Shown piece after piece: positions 24,599-32,094 of a DNA stretch of 32,546 nt. Made by a program: the position numbers and the translations under genes. Origin of the DNA: Pelethousia sp002409725 (GTDB lineage: Bacteria > Bacillota > Clostridia > Christensenellales > CAG-138); assembly GCA_937915455.1 (NCBI GenBank), contig CALDNN010000032.1, positions 1 to 32,546 on the forward strand. Reading direction: 5' to 3'. Position 1 is the first letter of the stretch; each line of letters starts with the position of its first letter. The notes beneath the pieces are model-generated. The model was not told where the DNA came from. It saw only the letters and a list, made by a program, of their open reading frames with translations, and made no database searches.

Positions 24599-24923
24599 CG
24601 TTAATGATCTCCAATATCTCCCCGGCCAGGGCTTGAGCCTCTGCATTCCCGGCCACAGCGGGCAGGGCGGCAAGGACTTCGGCCTTTTCGCGCAGGGTTC
24701 GAGTGAGCTTTTCCATCCCTAGGGCCGCTTCAATGGCATATAACTGACTTTCAGCTCGTTTGATCGCGTCCAGCACGGCCTGGCGGGAAATGCCCGCCTG
24801 CTCCGCGATCTCGGAAAGGGATAGGTCTTCATCCACAGAGAGGGCCAGCAGCGTGCGCTGGCGTTCCGTGAGCATCGCGCCATAGCGGCTGAGCAGCATG
24901 CTCAGTTCTACATGCTCCAGCAT
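24588..24923 (-). CDS. ylxM: YlxM family putative SRP-associated DNA-binding protein
   Basis: This 111-residue protein matches the YlxM/p13 family, found upstream of ffh in Gram-positive bacteria and reported in some to modulate SRP. A sigma-70 region 4-like helix-turn-helix is visible (LTERQRTLLALSVDEDLSLS, then EIAEQAGISRQAVLDAIKRA). GGGAGGG precedes the ATG. It is the first gene after a consensus promoter and overlaps ffh, so SRP protein levels are probably set here. Confidence 0.93.
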   Translation of the reverse strand: MLEHVELSMLLSRYGAMLTERQRTLLALSVDEDLSLSEIAEQAGISRQAVLDAIKRAESQLYAIEAALGMEKLTRTLREKAEVLAALPAVAGNAEAQALAGEILEIINDGV

Positions 24924-24956
24924 CCGATCCCTCCCTTGGGCTGTAAAGGCATTTTA

Positions 24957-25000
24957 CTTGACACCTATAGTATTATAACCCAATCAGAGGCCATGTCAAG
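24957..25000 (-). promoter_or_regulatory. Consensus sigma-A promoter of ylxM-ffh, flanked by an inverted repeat
   Basis: On the minus strand TTGACA (24994-24999) and TATAAT (24972-24977) both match consensus exactly, with a 16-base spacer. CTTGACA and TGTCAAG (24994-25000 and 24957-24963) form 7-base inverted arms spanning the promoter and the predicted transcription start. The second arm might be an operator half-site or chance. Confidence 0.88.
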
Positions 25001-25013
25001 CACTATTTCGCAT

Positions 25014-25068
25014 AAAAAATGTAGGGGCGCCGCCCTCGTCGGCCCGCATTGGGCATATTGTCGCCCTA
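25014..25068 (-). terminator. ftsY terminator within a GC-rich intergenic repeat
   Basis: On the minus strand TAGGGCG (25062-25068, which includes the ftsY stop codon) can pair with CGCCCCTA (25022-25029) with one bulged base, and six Ts follow at 25014-25019. An inner GCCC/GGGC hairpin lies in the loop. The GTAGGGGCG-type sequence resembles GC-rich intergenic repeats that are common in clostridial genomes; copy number cannot be judged here. Confidence 0.55.
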
Positions 25069-25968
25069 AAGATTCAGCAGCGCCTTGGAGAAGGCTGCCG
25101 CATCAAAGGGCAAAAGGTCGTCGATGCCCTCGCCCACGCCCACGAAGCGCACGGGCACGCCCAGCTGGGCCTTTACGGCCAGGACCACGCCGCCCTTGGC
25201 TGTGCCGTCAAGCTTGGTGAGGATCACGCCCGTCAGCCCTGTGGCCTCGCCAAAGGCCCTGGCCTGGGCGATGGCATTCTGGCCGGTGGTGGCATCCAGC
25301 ACCAGGAGTGCCTCGCAGGGGGTGTCCGGTAGCTCCCGGCTAAGGACGCGGCGCATCTTGGCCAGCTCGTCCATCAGGTTTTTCTTGTTGTGCAGCCGCC
25401 CGGCCGTATCCACCAGCAGGATATCTCGACCGCGGGCCTTGAAGGAGGAAATCGCGTCGAATACCACGGCCGCCGGGTCTGCCCCCTCGCCCTGCTTGAC
25501 GATGGGCACGCCCGCCCGCTCGGCCCAAACGGTGAGCTGCTCGGCAGCGGCCGCGCGGAAGGTATCTGCGGCAGCCAGCATGGGGCTGCGGCCCGCTGCT
25601 TTATAATAATGGGCCAGCTTGCCCAAAGAGGTGGTTTTGCCCACGCCGTTCACACCCACGATCAGCAGGGCCGCCGATCCGCCCTCGGGCGCAAAGTCCG
25701 TTTCCGGCTTCATGGCGGTGGCTAGGATAGCGGCCAGCGCCTGCCGCGCCTCACTGCGGGTATGCAGCTTATCCCGGCTGATGGCCTCGCGCAGTTGGCC
25801 GATGAGGCCGGCTGTAGTTTCCATGCCCACGTCCGCTACGATGAGGGCTTCTTCCAACTCATCAAAGAAATCGCCGTCGATACGCTCATCGCCTGCGAAG
25901 ATGCCTGCCAGCATGCCGCCGCCGGTCTTGGCTAGGCCCTGGCGCAGCTTTTCAAAAAATCCTGCCAT
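25066..25968 (-). CDS. ftsY: Signal recognition particle receptor FtsY
   Basis: This 300-residue GTPase is the membrane-associated receptor for SRP. It lacks a long acidic A domain and starts almost directly with the N domain (FFEKLRQGLAKTGGGMLAGI), as in many Gram-positives. The G domain shows GVNGVGKTTSLGKLA (105-119), DTFRAAAAEQL, DTAGRLHNKKNLMDEL and TKLDGTAKGG. GGAGGATAG precedes the ATG. It follows smc by 19 bases, in the conserved rnc-smc-ftsY order. Confidence 0.97.
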   Translation of the reverse strand: MAGFFEKLRQGLAKTGGGMLAGIFAGDERIDGDFFDELEEALIVADVGMETTAGLIGQLREAISRDKLHTRSEARQALAAILATAMKPETDFAPEGGSAALLIVGVNGVGKTTSLGKLAHYYKAAGRSPMLAAADTFRAAAAEQLTVWAERAGVPIVKQGEGADPAAVVFDAISSFKARGRDILLVDTAGRLHNKKNLMDELAKMRRVLSRELPDTPCEALLVLDATTGQNAIAQARAFGEATGLTGVILTKLDGTAKGGVVLAVKAQLGVPVRFVGVGEGIDDLLPFDAAAFSKALLNL

Positions 25969-25987
25969 CTATCCTCCTATGCTCCCT

Positions 25988-28900
25988 TTACGCGATCTCG
26001 CTAAAGCGGGCGGATACCACCTTGGATACGCCCTTTTCCTCCATCGCCACGCCATAGAGCGAATCGCACACCTGCATGCTGCCCTTGCGGTGGGTGATGA
26101 GGATGAACTGGGTATTCTCCGAATAATTGCGCACGTATTCCGCAAAGTTGGATACGTTGGCCTCGTCTAGCGCGGCCTCAATCTCATCCAGGATGCAAAA
26201 TGCCGTGGGCTTGAGCTTGAGGATGGCGAAGAGGAGCGCAATGGCTGTGAGCGCCCGCTCCCCGCCCGAGAGCAGGGATAAAAGCTGCAGCTTTTTGCCC
26301 GGGGGCTGGGCGATGATATCGATCTCACAATTGAGGATATCCTTCTCGTCGCTAAGTACCAGCTCCGCCCTGCCCCCGCCGAAAAGCTCCACGAAAACCG
26401 TGGCAAAATTCTGCTGAATCAAAGCGAACTGGTGCTTGAATTCCACTTCCATGGTGCACACCAGATCCGCGATGAGCACCTGCAAGTCCGCCTCGGCCTG
26501 GGTTAGGTCGTCATACTGGGCGCGCAGGGCGTCGAACCTTTCCTTTACATTGCGGTAATCCTCGATGGCGTTCACGTTGACATCGCCCAGGGCGCGGATC
26601 GCTTTTTTCAATTCATCCACCCGTACATGGCTGGCGGTGATGGCGATGTTGCGGCGCAGGGGCTGGGCGTTTTCATAGGTTAGCTCGTAGTCGTTCCAGA
26701 TGCGATCCTGCATATTCGCCAGCTCCAGCTGCGAGCGGCTCTGGTTGAGCTCAGATTTATGCCGCCGCTCTCTTAGATCGCCCAGGTCGATTACGTTCTT
26801 CTCCCGGCGCTCGCGCATTTCATCCAGGGCCGTGAGGTGCTGGGCGCGCTCTTCCTCCATGGCCCGCAGCTGATCCGTAAGGCCGTCGATATCTTTGCGC
26901 TCCACATCGATGCTGCTGCCAAGATCAGAAAGCTCCTTTTGCAGGGCCAGGAATTGGGCTGCGCCTTCCTCCGCCGCGCGCAGGGCTTCCGCTGCTTGCT
27001 TTTCGAGGGTCTCCGCCTCTCGCCGCATGCGCTCGAGGGCTTGATAAGCCGCCTGGGCTTCCTTTTCGCGAGCCACCAAGGCGACTTTATCCTCGGTGGC
27101 GGCCTCGTTCACCTTTTCATATTCCACCCGTAGGGCTGTAAGCTCCGCCTGCATGTGGCGGATATCCTCCTGCGTGGCCACATGGCCCTCTTCCAGGCTG
27201 TTCTGATCCTGCCGCGCTTCGCCGCACTGTTCGTCGATATTCTCGATATTATCCCGCAGCTGAGTGCATTCCAGCTCCACGCGCTCCTGCTGCTGCTTAT
27301 TCTCTTCCACATATTGCCGCAGGGCCTCCACCTTTTCGCGCTGGGTGGCAACTTCTAAGTCCTGCGCGTGGATGGCCTCGGCGGCCTCCTCAAGCGCGCG
27401 GTTGGCACGGATGATCTCTTCGCCAAGTGCCGTTACCTCCGCAGCCTTGGTAGCCGCCTGCTTTTTGAGGCTCTCGAGGCCCTTTTGCAGCTCTTCGATC
27501 TCCCGCTCGCGGCCGATGAGGCTGAATTCCCGTTTTTGCGTGCTGCCGCCGGTCATGGAGCCGCCGGGGTTGATGATATCCCCTTTAAGCGTGGCGATGC
27601 GGAAAGCACCTCTGGCCCGCTTGTTGATGGCAATGCCAGCGTCCAAATCTTTTACCAGCACCGTTCGACCCAGCAGGTTTTCAAAAATACCCCGGTAGCG
27701 CTCCTCAAAACCCACCAAATCGCTGGCAACGCCCAGGTAGCCATCCACCCGGCAATAAGACAGCTCACTATCGCTTAAAAGGCGGGAACGCATGATGGTG
27801 ACGGGCAAAAGGGTGGCCCGGCCATATTGGCGGCTGCGCAGGTGCTCAATGACCTTCTTGGCATCCTCTTCCGTAGGCGTGACGATATTTTGCAAGCCGC
27901 TGCCTAGGGCCATTTCGATGGCCACTTCATATTCCTTGGGCACGCGGATCAGCTCCGCCACCACGCCCTCGATGCGGCGGCCCAGGGCCGTATCCCTGCC
28001 CGCGTCCTTTAAGAGGCTGCGCACGCTGGTATAATAGCCCTCATAAGCCCGCTTCATTTCTTCCAGCACCTTCACACGGCTGGTAGCGGCCTGGGCCTGC
28101 TGCTCCACCTGGCGCAGGTCTTCCTGCGCGGCCTTAACGCCGCTTTGCAGCTCGTTTACCCGCTCGATGGCCTTGATTTTGGCCACCTGCTTTTCGTCAT
28201 AGGCGCTTTTGAGGCGGCGATAATGCGCGTCGAGCGCGTCGAATTCCTCAGCCAGCTTTTCCCCGTCCGCCTTGACCTCGTCCCTGCGTTCCTCAGTTTC
28301 GCGGATGCGATCGAGCAGGGTGGTCTTGATGGCTTCGAGGCGGGAGATGCGGCTCTTAGCATCGCTCAAACGGTTGAGCGCCTCGATCATGGCGTTCTTC
28401 TGGCGCTCCGCTTCGGCTTCCCGCGCTTCGATATCCGCCTGCATGGCTGCGCGCTTCTTTTCGGTTTCGCCCAGGGCGGCGCTGCTCTCCGCTTTGGCTG
28501 CCTGCGCCTGCTCGGCCTCTTTGGCAAGCTCGTCAATCTGCACGCGCAATTCGGCTGCCCGGCTGGCCTGATTGGCCCCGTCCGCCTCCAAGCGCTCGCG
28601 CTCGCGCACGAGGTTGGCCATGCGCTCCTGCAACACTTTGGCGGAGCCCGCGTGGGCCTCCGCACCGGAGGAAGCCGAGAGCAGTTTATTCTGCACCTCC
28701 GAGATCGCGCTGCTCAAGCGCCGCTCCTTATCTTCGGCGGCTGTGCAATCCTGCCCCAGCTTTTCGGAAAGGGCCGTCGTCGAGGCGATCTCTTCGTCGA
28801 ATTGGTTTAAAGCCTGCTCGAGGGAGGTGAGCCGCTCGCTAAGCTTGTCGTAATCATATAAAAATACGTTGACCTCGATCTCCCGCAGCTCTTCCCGAAG

Positions 28901-29551
28901 ACGCAGGAATTCCCGCGCGTCCGCGCTCTGCTCTTCCAGCGGGCCAACCTGGTTTTCCAGCTCTTCCAGGATATCCTGAATGCGCACCAGGTTCTTTTTG
29001 GTGTTTTCCAGCTTGCGCTCGGCCTCTTCCTTGCGTACGCGGTATTTCATCACCCCGGCCGCTTCCTCAAAGGCGGCTCTGCGGTCTCCCGATTTATTCG
29101 AAAGAATTTCCTCCACCCGGCCCTGGCCGATGATGGAATAGCCCTCCTTGCCCACCCCCGTATCCCGAAAAAGGGTCTGGATATCCTTCAAGCGGCAGGC
29201 GGAACGGTTGATGAGGTATTCGCTCTCGCCGCTCCTGTAGACCCGGCGGGTAATGCTCACCTCGGCGAATTCCGTGGGCAGCTCCCCATCCGAATTATCG
29301 AACGTGAGGGTGACCTCGCAAAATGCCTGCGGCTTGCGCGATTCCGTGCCGTTAAAAATCACGTCCTCCATTTTCGCCCCGCGCAGGGCCTTGGCGCTCT
29401 GCTCGCCCAGCACCCAGCGCACAGCGTCCGCGATGTTGCTCTTACCGCTGCCGTTAGGGCCGATGATCGCCGTAATACCGCTCGGGATATCGATCTCGGT
29501 TTTTTTTGCAAAGGATTTGAATCCGTTGATCTCCAGCTTTGTCAATCGCAA
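25988..29551 (-). CDS. smc: Chromosome segregation ATPase SMC
   Basis: This 1187-residue protein organises and segregates the chromosome with ScpA and ScpB (not in this window). Walker A GPNGSGKS is at 31-38, followed by a long coiled coil, a hinge at about 520-665 (GVVAELIRVPKEYEVAIEMA and GDIINPGGSMTGGS), a second coiled coil, the ABC signature LLSGGERALTAIALLFA near 1095 and Walker B FCILDEIEAALDE near 1120. The start is TTG at 29551, giving the canonical MRLTKLEINGFKSF. The ribosome binding site is weak. The protein is complete, with normal length. Confidence 0.98.
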   Translation of the reverse strand: MRLTKLEINGFKSFAKKTEIDIPSGITAIIGPNGSGKSNIADAVRWVLGEQSAKALRGAKMEDVIFNGTESRKPQAFCEVTLTFDNSDGELPTEFAEVSITRRVYRSGESEYLINRSACRLKDIQTLFRDTGVGKEGYSIIGQGRVEEILSNKSGDRRAAFEEAAGVMKYRVRKEEAERKLENTKKNLVRIQDILEELENQVGPLEEQSADAREFLRLREELREIEVNVFLYDYDKLSERLTSLEQALNQFDEEIASTTALSEKLGQDCTAAEDKERRLSSAISEVQNKLLSASSGAEAHAGSAKVLQERMANLVRERERLEADGANQASRAAELRVQIDELAKEAEQAQAAKAESSAALGETEKKRAAMQADIEAREAEAERQKNAMIEALNRLSDAKSRISRLEAIKTTLLDRIRETEERRDEVKADGEKLAEEFDALDAHYRRLKSAYDEKQVAKIKAIERVNELQSGVKAAQEDLRQVEQQAQAATSRVKVLEEMKRAYEGYYTSVRSLLKDAGRDTALGRRIEGVVAELIRVPKEYEVAIEMALGSGLQNIVTPTEEDAKKVIEHLRSRQYGRATLLPVTIMRSRLLSDSELSYCRVDGYLGVASDLVGFEERYRGIFENLLGRTVLVKDLDAGIAINKRARGAFRIATLKGDIINPGGSMTGGSTQKREFSLIGREREIEELQKGLESLKKQAATKAAEVTALGEEIIRANRALEEAAEAIHAQDLEVATQREKVEALRQYVEENKQQQERVELECTQLRDNIENIDEQCGEARQDQNSLEEGHVATQEDIRHMQAELTALRVEYEKVNEAATEDKVALVAREKEAQAAYQALERMRREAETLEKQAAEALRAAEEGAAQFLALQKELSDLGSSIDVERKDIDGLTDQLRAMEEERAQHLTALDEMRERREKNVIDLGDLRERRHKSELNQSRSQLELANMQDRIWNDYELTYENAQPLRRNIAITASHVRVDELKKAIRALGDVNVNAIEDYRNVKERFDALRAQYDDLTQAEADLQVLIADLVCTMEVEFKHQFALIQQNFATVFVELFGGGRAELVLSDEKDILNCEIDIIAQPPGKKLQLLSLLSGGERALTAIALLFAILKLKPTAFCILDEIEAALDEANVSNFAEYVRNYSENTQFILITHRKGSMQVCDSLYGVAMEEKGVSKVVSARFSEIA

Positions 29552-29597
29552 TGCTCTAAAACCCTGCCTCTCAAAAAGTCTTTGCCCGCAAGCGGGC

Positions 29598-30317
29598 CTA
29601 GTTTTCCGGCCCGATGCACAGCATGCGCATGGTTTCCCGGGCTGCGGCCTGCCCTGCCTCCTGCTTGGAGCCGCCGCTGCCCTCGCCCATGGGCTTGCCG
29701 GACACGACCGCCTGCATGGTAAAGGTTTTTTGGTGATCCGGGCCGCTGGATGCCAAAAGCTCGTAGCTCACGTTGCCTTTGTGCAGCTTTTGCACGTGTT
29801 CCTGCAGCATGGTTTTATAATCCTTGGCGTCTACATTGTCCACGGCGGCCTGTATTTGCGCTTCGGTAAGGCGCAACACAAACGCGCGCGCCTCCTCCAT
29901 GCCGCCGTCGAGATAAACGGCCCCCAGCACGGCCTCCACGGCGTCCGCCAAAATAGAAGGCTTCGAGCGCCCGCCGGAATGCTCCTCGCCCCGGCTCAGG
30001 CGCAGGCATTCGCCAAGGCCCAGTTCCAGAGCAGCCTTATGCAGGGCCGCTTCACATACGGAAGCCGCCCGTGCGCGGGTCATCACGCCCTCGTTGAGCT
30101 CCGGATAGTTGCGGTATAAATATTCGCTCACGCATAGCTCCAGCACCGCGTCGCCCAGGAATTCCAAGCGCTCGTTGTGCTTGTGGGCCTTGCCGTCCCC
30201 CTTGACATAGGAAGTATGCGTCAGCGCCGCATCCAACAGCAGCAGATCCGAAAAGCAATAGCCCAGCTTTTGCTGCAAGGCTCTAAGGCTGTTGCCGCGA
30301 ATGTATTCCAGCTCCAT
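29598..30317 (-). CDS. rnc: Ribonuclease III
   Basis: This 239-residue enzyme cuts double-stranded RNA in rRNA precursors and mRNAs. The catalytic signature HNERLEFLGDAVLELCVSEY, the later acidic site LADAVEAVLGAVYLDGG and a C-terminal double-stranded RNA-binding domain (about 165-235, ending QEAGQAAARETMRML) are present. I chose the ATG at 30317 (MELEYIRGN); an in-frame extension to 30350 would run into the acpP terminator stem. It leads rnc-smc-ftsY. Confidence 0.96.
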   Translation of the reverse strand: MELEYIRGNSLRALQQKLGYCFSDLLLLDAALTHTSYVKGDGKAHKHNERLEFLGDAVLELCVSEYLYRNYPELNEGVMTRARAASVCEAALHKAALELGLGECLRLSRGEEHSGGRSKPSILADAVEAVLGAVYLDGGMEEARAFVLRLTEAQIQAAVDNVDAKDYKTMLQEHVQKLHKGNVSYELLASSGPDHQKTFTMQAVVSGKPMGEGSGGSKQEAGQAAARETMRMLCIGPEN

Positions 30318-30343
30318 CTTCACCACCCCTTCAAGTGAAAAGG

Positions 30344-30366
30344 CCCGCATCCGTTCAAGATGCGGG
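30344..30366 (-). terminator. acpP terminator
   Basis: Minus-strand CCCGCATC (30359-30366) and GATGCGGG (30344-30351) form a perfect 8-pair stem with a 7-base loop, followed by CCTTTT. It lies between acpP and rnc, only 27 bases before the rnc start, so it may attenuate rather than fully block rnc. Confidence 0.75.
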
Positions 30367-30386
30367 CAGACTGCTTTAACTTGGCC

Positions 30387-30608
30387 CTATTTGGCGAGGA
30401 ATGCCGCAATATCGCCCACGGTCTTGATATTCGGCAGGGCATCCTCGGGGATTTGCACCCCGTATTCCTGCTCGAGGTCCATCACCAGCTCCACCAGGTC
30501 GAGAGAATCGGCTTTGAGATCCTCACCCAAGCGGGATTCCTCCGTAATGCTTTCCGCCGGGATATCCATCTGCTTTGCGATCATATCGCGAATCTTTTCG
30601 AAATCCAT
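30387..30608 (-). CDS. acpP: Acyl carrier protein
   Basis: This 73-residue acidic protein carries growing fatty acyl chains on a 4'-phosphopantetheine arm attached to Ser35 in the motif LKADSLDLVELVMDLEQ. The four-helix layout and length are standard. An AAAGGCGGTG site precedes the ATG. It lies downstream of plsX, which uses acyl-ACP, and upstream of rnc, as in Bacillus, although fabD and fabG are absent between plsX and acpP here. Confidence 0.97.
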   Translation of the reverse strand: MDFEKIRDMIAKQMDIPAESITEESRLGEDLKADSLDLVELVMDLEQEYGVQIPEDALPNIKTVGDIAAFLAK

Positions 30609-30635
30609 GCTGCACCGCCTTTCGGTTATTCAATA

Positions 30636-30660
30636 AAAAGTATGATTGCTAGGGATTACT
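30636..30660 (-). repeat. 10-base tandem direct repeat upstream of acpP
   Basis: In the 83-base plsX-acpP gap the minus strand reads ATCCCTAGTA followed directly by ATCCCTAGCA and then ATCATA. The spacing equals one helical turn, as often seen for regulator sites. It does not match the Bacillus FapR operator that I know. It may also be chance. Confidence 0.45.
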
Positions 30661-30691
30661 AGGGATAGTTTAGCGTGATACGGCCCCGATG

Positions 30692-31708
30692 TCAATCCTC
30701 TATCTCGGGCAGGGCGGCCATGGCGGCGGCGATGGTACCACGTATATCCGCCCCGGCAAAGCGACGCGCCTGGCCGATAGCAGCGCAAAAAGCCTTGGCG
30801 TTGGAGCTGCCGTGGGCCTTGATGACACCGCCGTCCACGCCCAAGAGGGGCGCGCCGCCGTATTCCGTATAATCCATGGTTTTTTTGAAGCGGCGGAAGG
30901 CGGGTTTGCTCAAAGCCGCGCCCAGCTTGCTGCGTTTATCGGCCAAAAGTTCTGTTTTGAGCATGCTCATCAGCGCGTCCGCCAGGCCCTCGGTGTATTT
31001 GAGCACGATGTTACCGTCGAAACCGTCGCAGATCACCGCGTCAAAATCACCGGAAAGGATTTCGCGAGCCTCGCAATTGCCGGCAAAGCGGATGGGCGCG
31101 CCGGCAAGCAGCGGATAGGCCGCCTTGGTGAGGGCGTTGCCCTTTTCAGCCTCCGCGCCGTTGTTCAAAAGGCCGATGCGCGGCTCCTTTACCCCCATAA
31201 CCCCTTCTAGGTAGGCGCTGGCCATCACGGCAAATTGAAGCAGGTACGAGGGCTTGGAATCCGTATTGGCGCCGCAATCCATCAGCAAGGTAAAGCCGCC
31301 GGTTTTATTGGGGATGGCCATGCCCAGAGCGGGCCGCTTCACGCCCGGTATGCGCCGCATGATGAGTGTGGCCCCGGCCAGCAGCGCACCGGTGCTGCCC
31401 GCAGATACCAGGCAGGCGGCTTCGCCCGCCTTCACGGCTGCAAGCCCGCGCACCATGGAGGAATCCTTTTTGCTGCGGATGGCAGCCGTGGGCGATTCTT
31501 CTAAAGAAATAACCTCCGGCGCATGGAGGATGAGGATGCGGTTCCTATCTGCCTCGGGATACTTTTTCAGCTCAAATTGGATCTTTTCCTCATCGCCAAA
31601 GAGCAAAAGCTCGATATCGGCAAAGCTTTTGAGCGCCTGCACGGAACCTTCGATGGTGGCGGACGGGGCGTTATCGCCGCCGAAAACGTCTATCGCGATT
31701 CTGGTCAT
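30692..31708 (-). CDS. plsX: Phosphate acyltransferase PlsX
   Basis: This 338-residue enzyme turns acyl-ACP into acyl-phosphate, the first committed step of phospholipid synthesis with PlsY. It begins MTRIAIDVFGGDNAPSATIE and contains SSMVRGLAAVKAGEAACLVS, SAGSTGALLAGATLIMRRI, MDCGANTDSKPSYLLQFA and ICDGFDGNIVLKYTEG, all typical. AGGAGGATAG stands before the ATG. Its partner acpP follows at 30608. The upstream spacer (31709-31871) separates it from rpmF. Confidence 0.97.
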   Translation of the reverse strand: MTRIAIDVFGGDNAPSATIEGSVQALKSFADIELLLFGDEEKIQFELKKYPEADRNRILILHAPEVISLEESPTAAIRSKKDSSMVRGLAAVKAGEAACLVSAGSTGALLAGATLIMRRIPGVKRPALGMAIPNKTGGFTLLMDCGANTDSKPSYLLQFAVMASAYLEGVMGVKEPRIGLLNNGAEAEKGNALTKAAYPLLAGAPIRFAGNCEAREILSGDFDAVICDGFDGNIVLKYTEGLADALMSMLKTELLADKRSKLGAALSKPAFRRFKKTMDYTEYGGAPLLGVDGGVIKAHGSSNAKAFCAAIGQARRFAGADIRGTIAAAMAALPEIED

Positions 31709-31867
31709 TTGCTATCCTCCTGTTTTACTTAAGGTAAGGGAGTCGAACCCCTACGCTATAAACTGCCAGTTTGGCGCACTTCGTTGTCATCGTCAGTCGC
31801 CGTAGAACCGCTACGGCTCCCTCCTCTTGCTCAAATTGCGTCCAATTACCGTAACTTGCCGTATAGC
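31709..31867 (-). ncRNA. Structured spacer with tRNA T-arm-like hairpin, function unknown
   Basis: Between the rpmF terminator and the plsX ribosome binding site the minus strand can form three stems. GCTATA (31862-31867) pairs with TATAGC (31755-31760). Inside lies GCCGTAG/CTACGGC (31799-31817, 7 pairs, 5-base loop). Directly after the closing helix comes GTAGGGG-TTCGACT-CCCTTAC (31734-31754), which looks like a tRNA T-arm with a TTCGA loop. No complete cloverleaf, CCA end or tmRNA tag could be built. I see no gene here. It could be a leader of plsX, a decayed tRNA-like gene or a new small RNA. Confidence 0.4.
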
Positions 31868-31895
31868 AAAAGGACTTCCCTACGGCGGGAAGCCC
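31868..31895 (-). terminator. rpmF terminator
   Basis: On the minus strand GGGCTTCCC (31887-31895) pairs with GGGAAGTCC (31872-31880), nine pairs including one G-U, around a GCCGTA loop, followed by TTTT (31868-31871). This is a typical factor-independent terminator ending the yceD-rpmF transcript. Confidence 0.8.
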
Positions 31896-31909
31896 TGATG
31901 TTATGCTGT

Positions 31910-32092
31910 TTAGGCCTTTTCCACTTTGATAGCCTGCTTGCCATCGTAATAGCCGCACTTCTTGCACACCCGATGGGCGAGCTTCGCCTCGTGGCACTGC
32001 GGGCATTCCACGATACCGGGAATGGACAGCTTCCAATTGGCTCTGCGCGCATCGCGCTTGGCCTTGGATGTTTTTCTCTTGGGGACCGCCAT
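31910..32092 (-). CDS. rpmF: 50S ribosomal protein L32, zinc-binding form
   Basis: This 60-residue protein is L32. It begins MAVPKRKTSKAKRDARRANW and has a four-cysteine zinc ribbon, CPQCHEAKLAHRVCKKC, so it is the zinc-containing form rather than a cysteine-free paralogue. Its ribosome binding site AAGGAGGTG also encodes the last codons (Lys-Glu-Val) of the upstream gene, which ties the two together. A terminator follows immediately. Confidence 0.98.
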   Translation of the reverse strand: MAVPKRKTSKAKRDARRANWKLSIPGIVECPQCHEAKLAHRVCKKCGYYDGKQAIKVEKA

Positions 32093-32094
32093 AC

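Noticed and set aside
31734..31867. A tRNA or tmRNA gene on the minus strand
   Set aside because: The T-arm-like hairpin is convincing, but I found no matching acceptor, D-arm or anticodon arm, no CCA end and no tmRNA tag ending in Ala-Ala, so I kept it only as an unknown structured element.
31725..32036. A 103-residue minus-strand protein spanning the rpmF-plsX spacer
   Set aside because: It overlaps rpmF in another frame and crosses the terminator; no family features and no ribosome binding site were seen.
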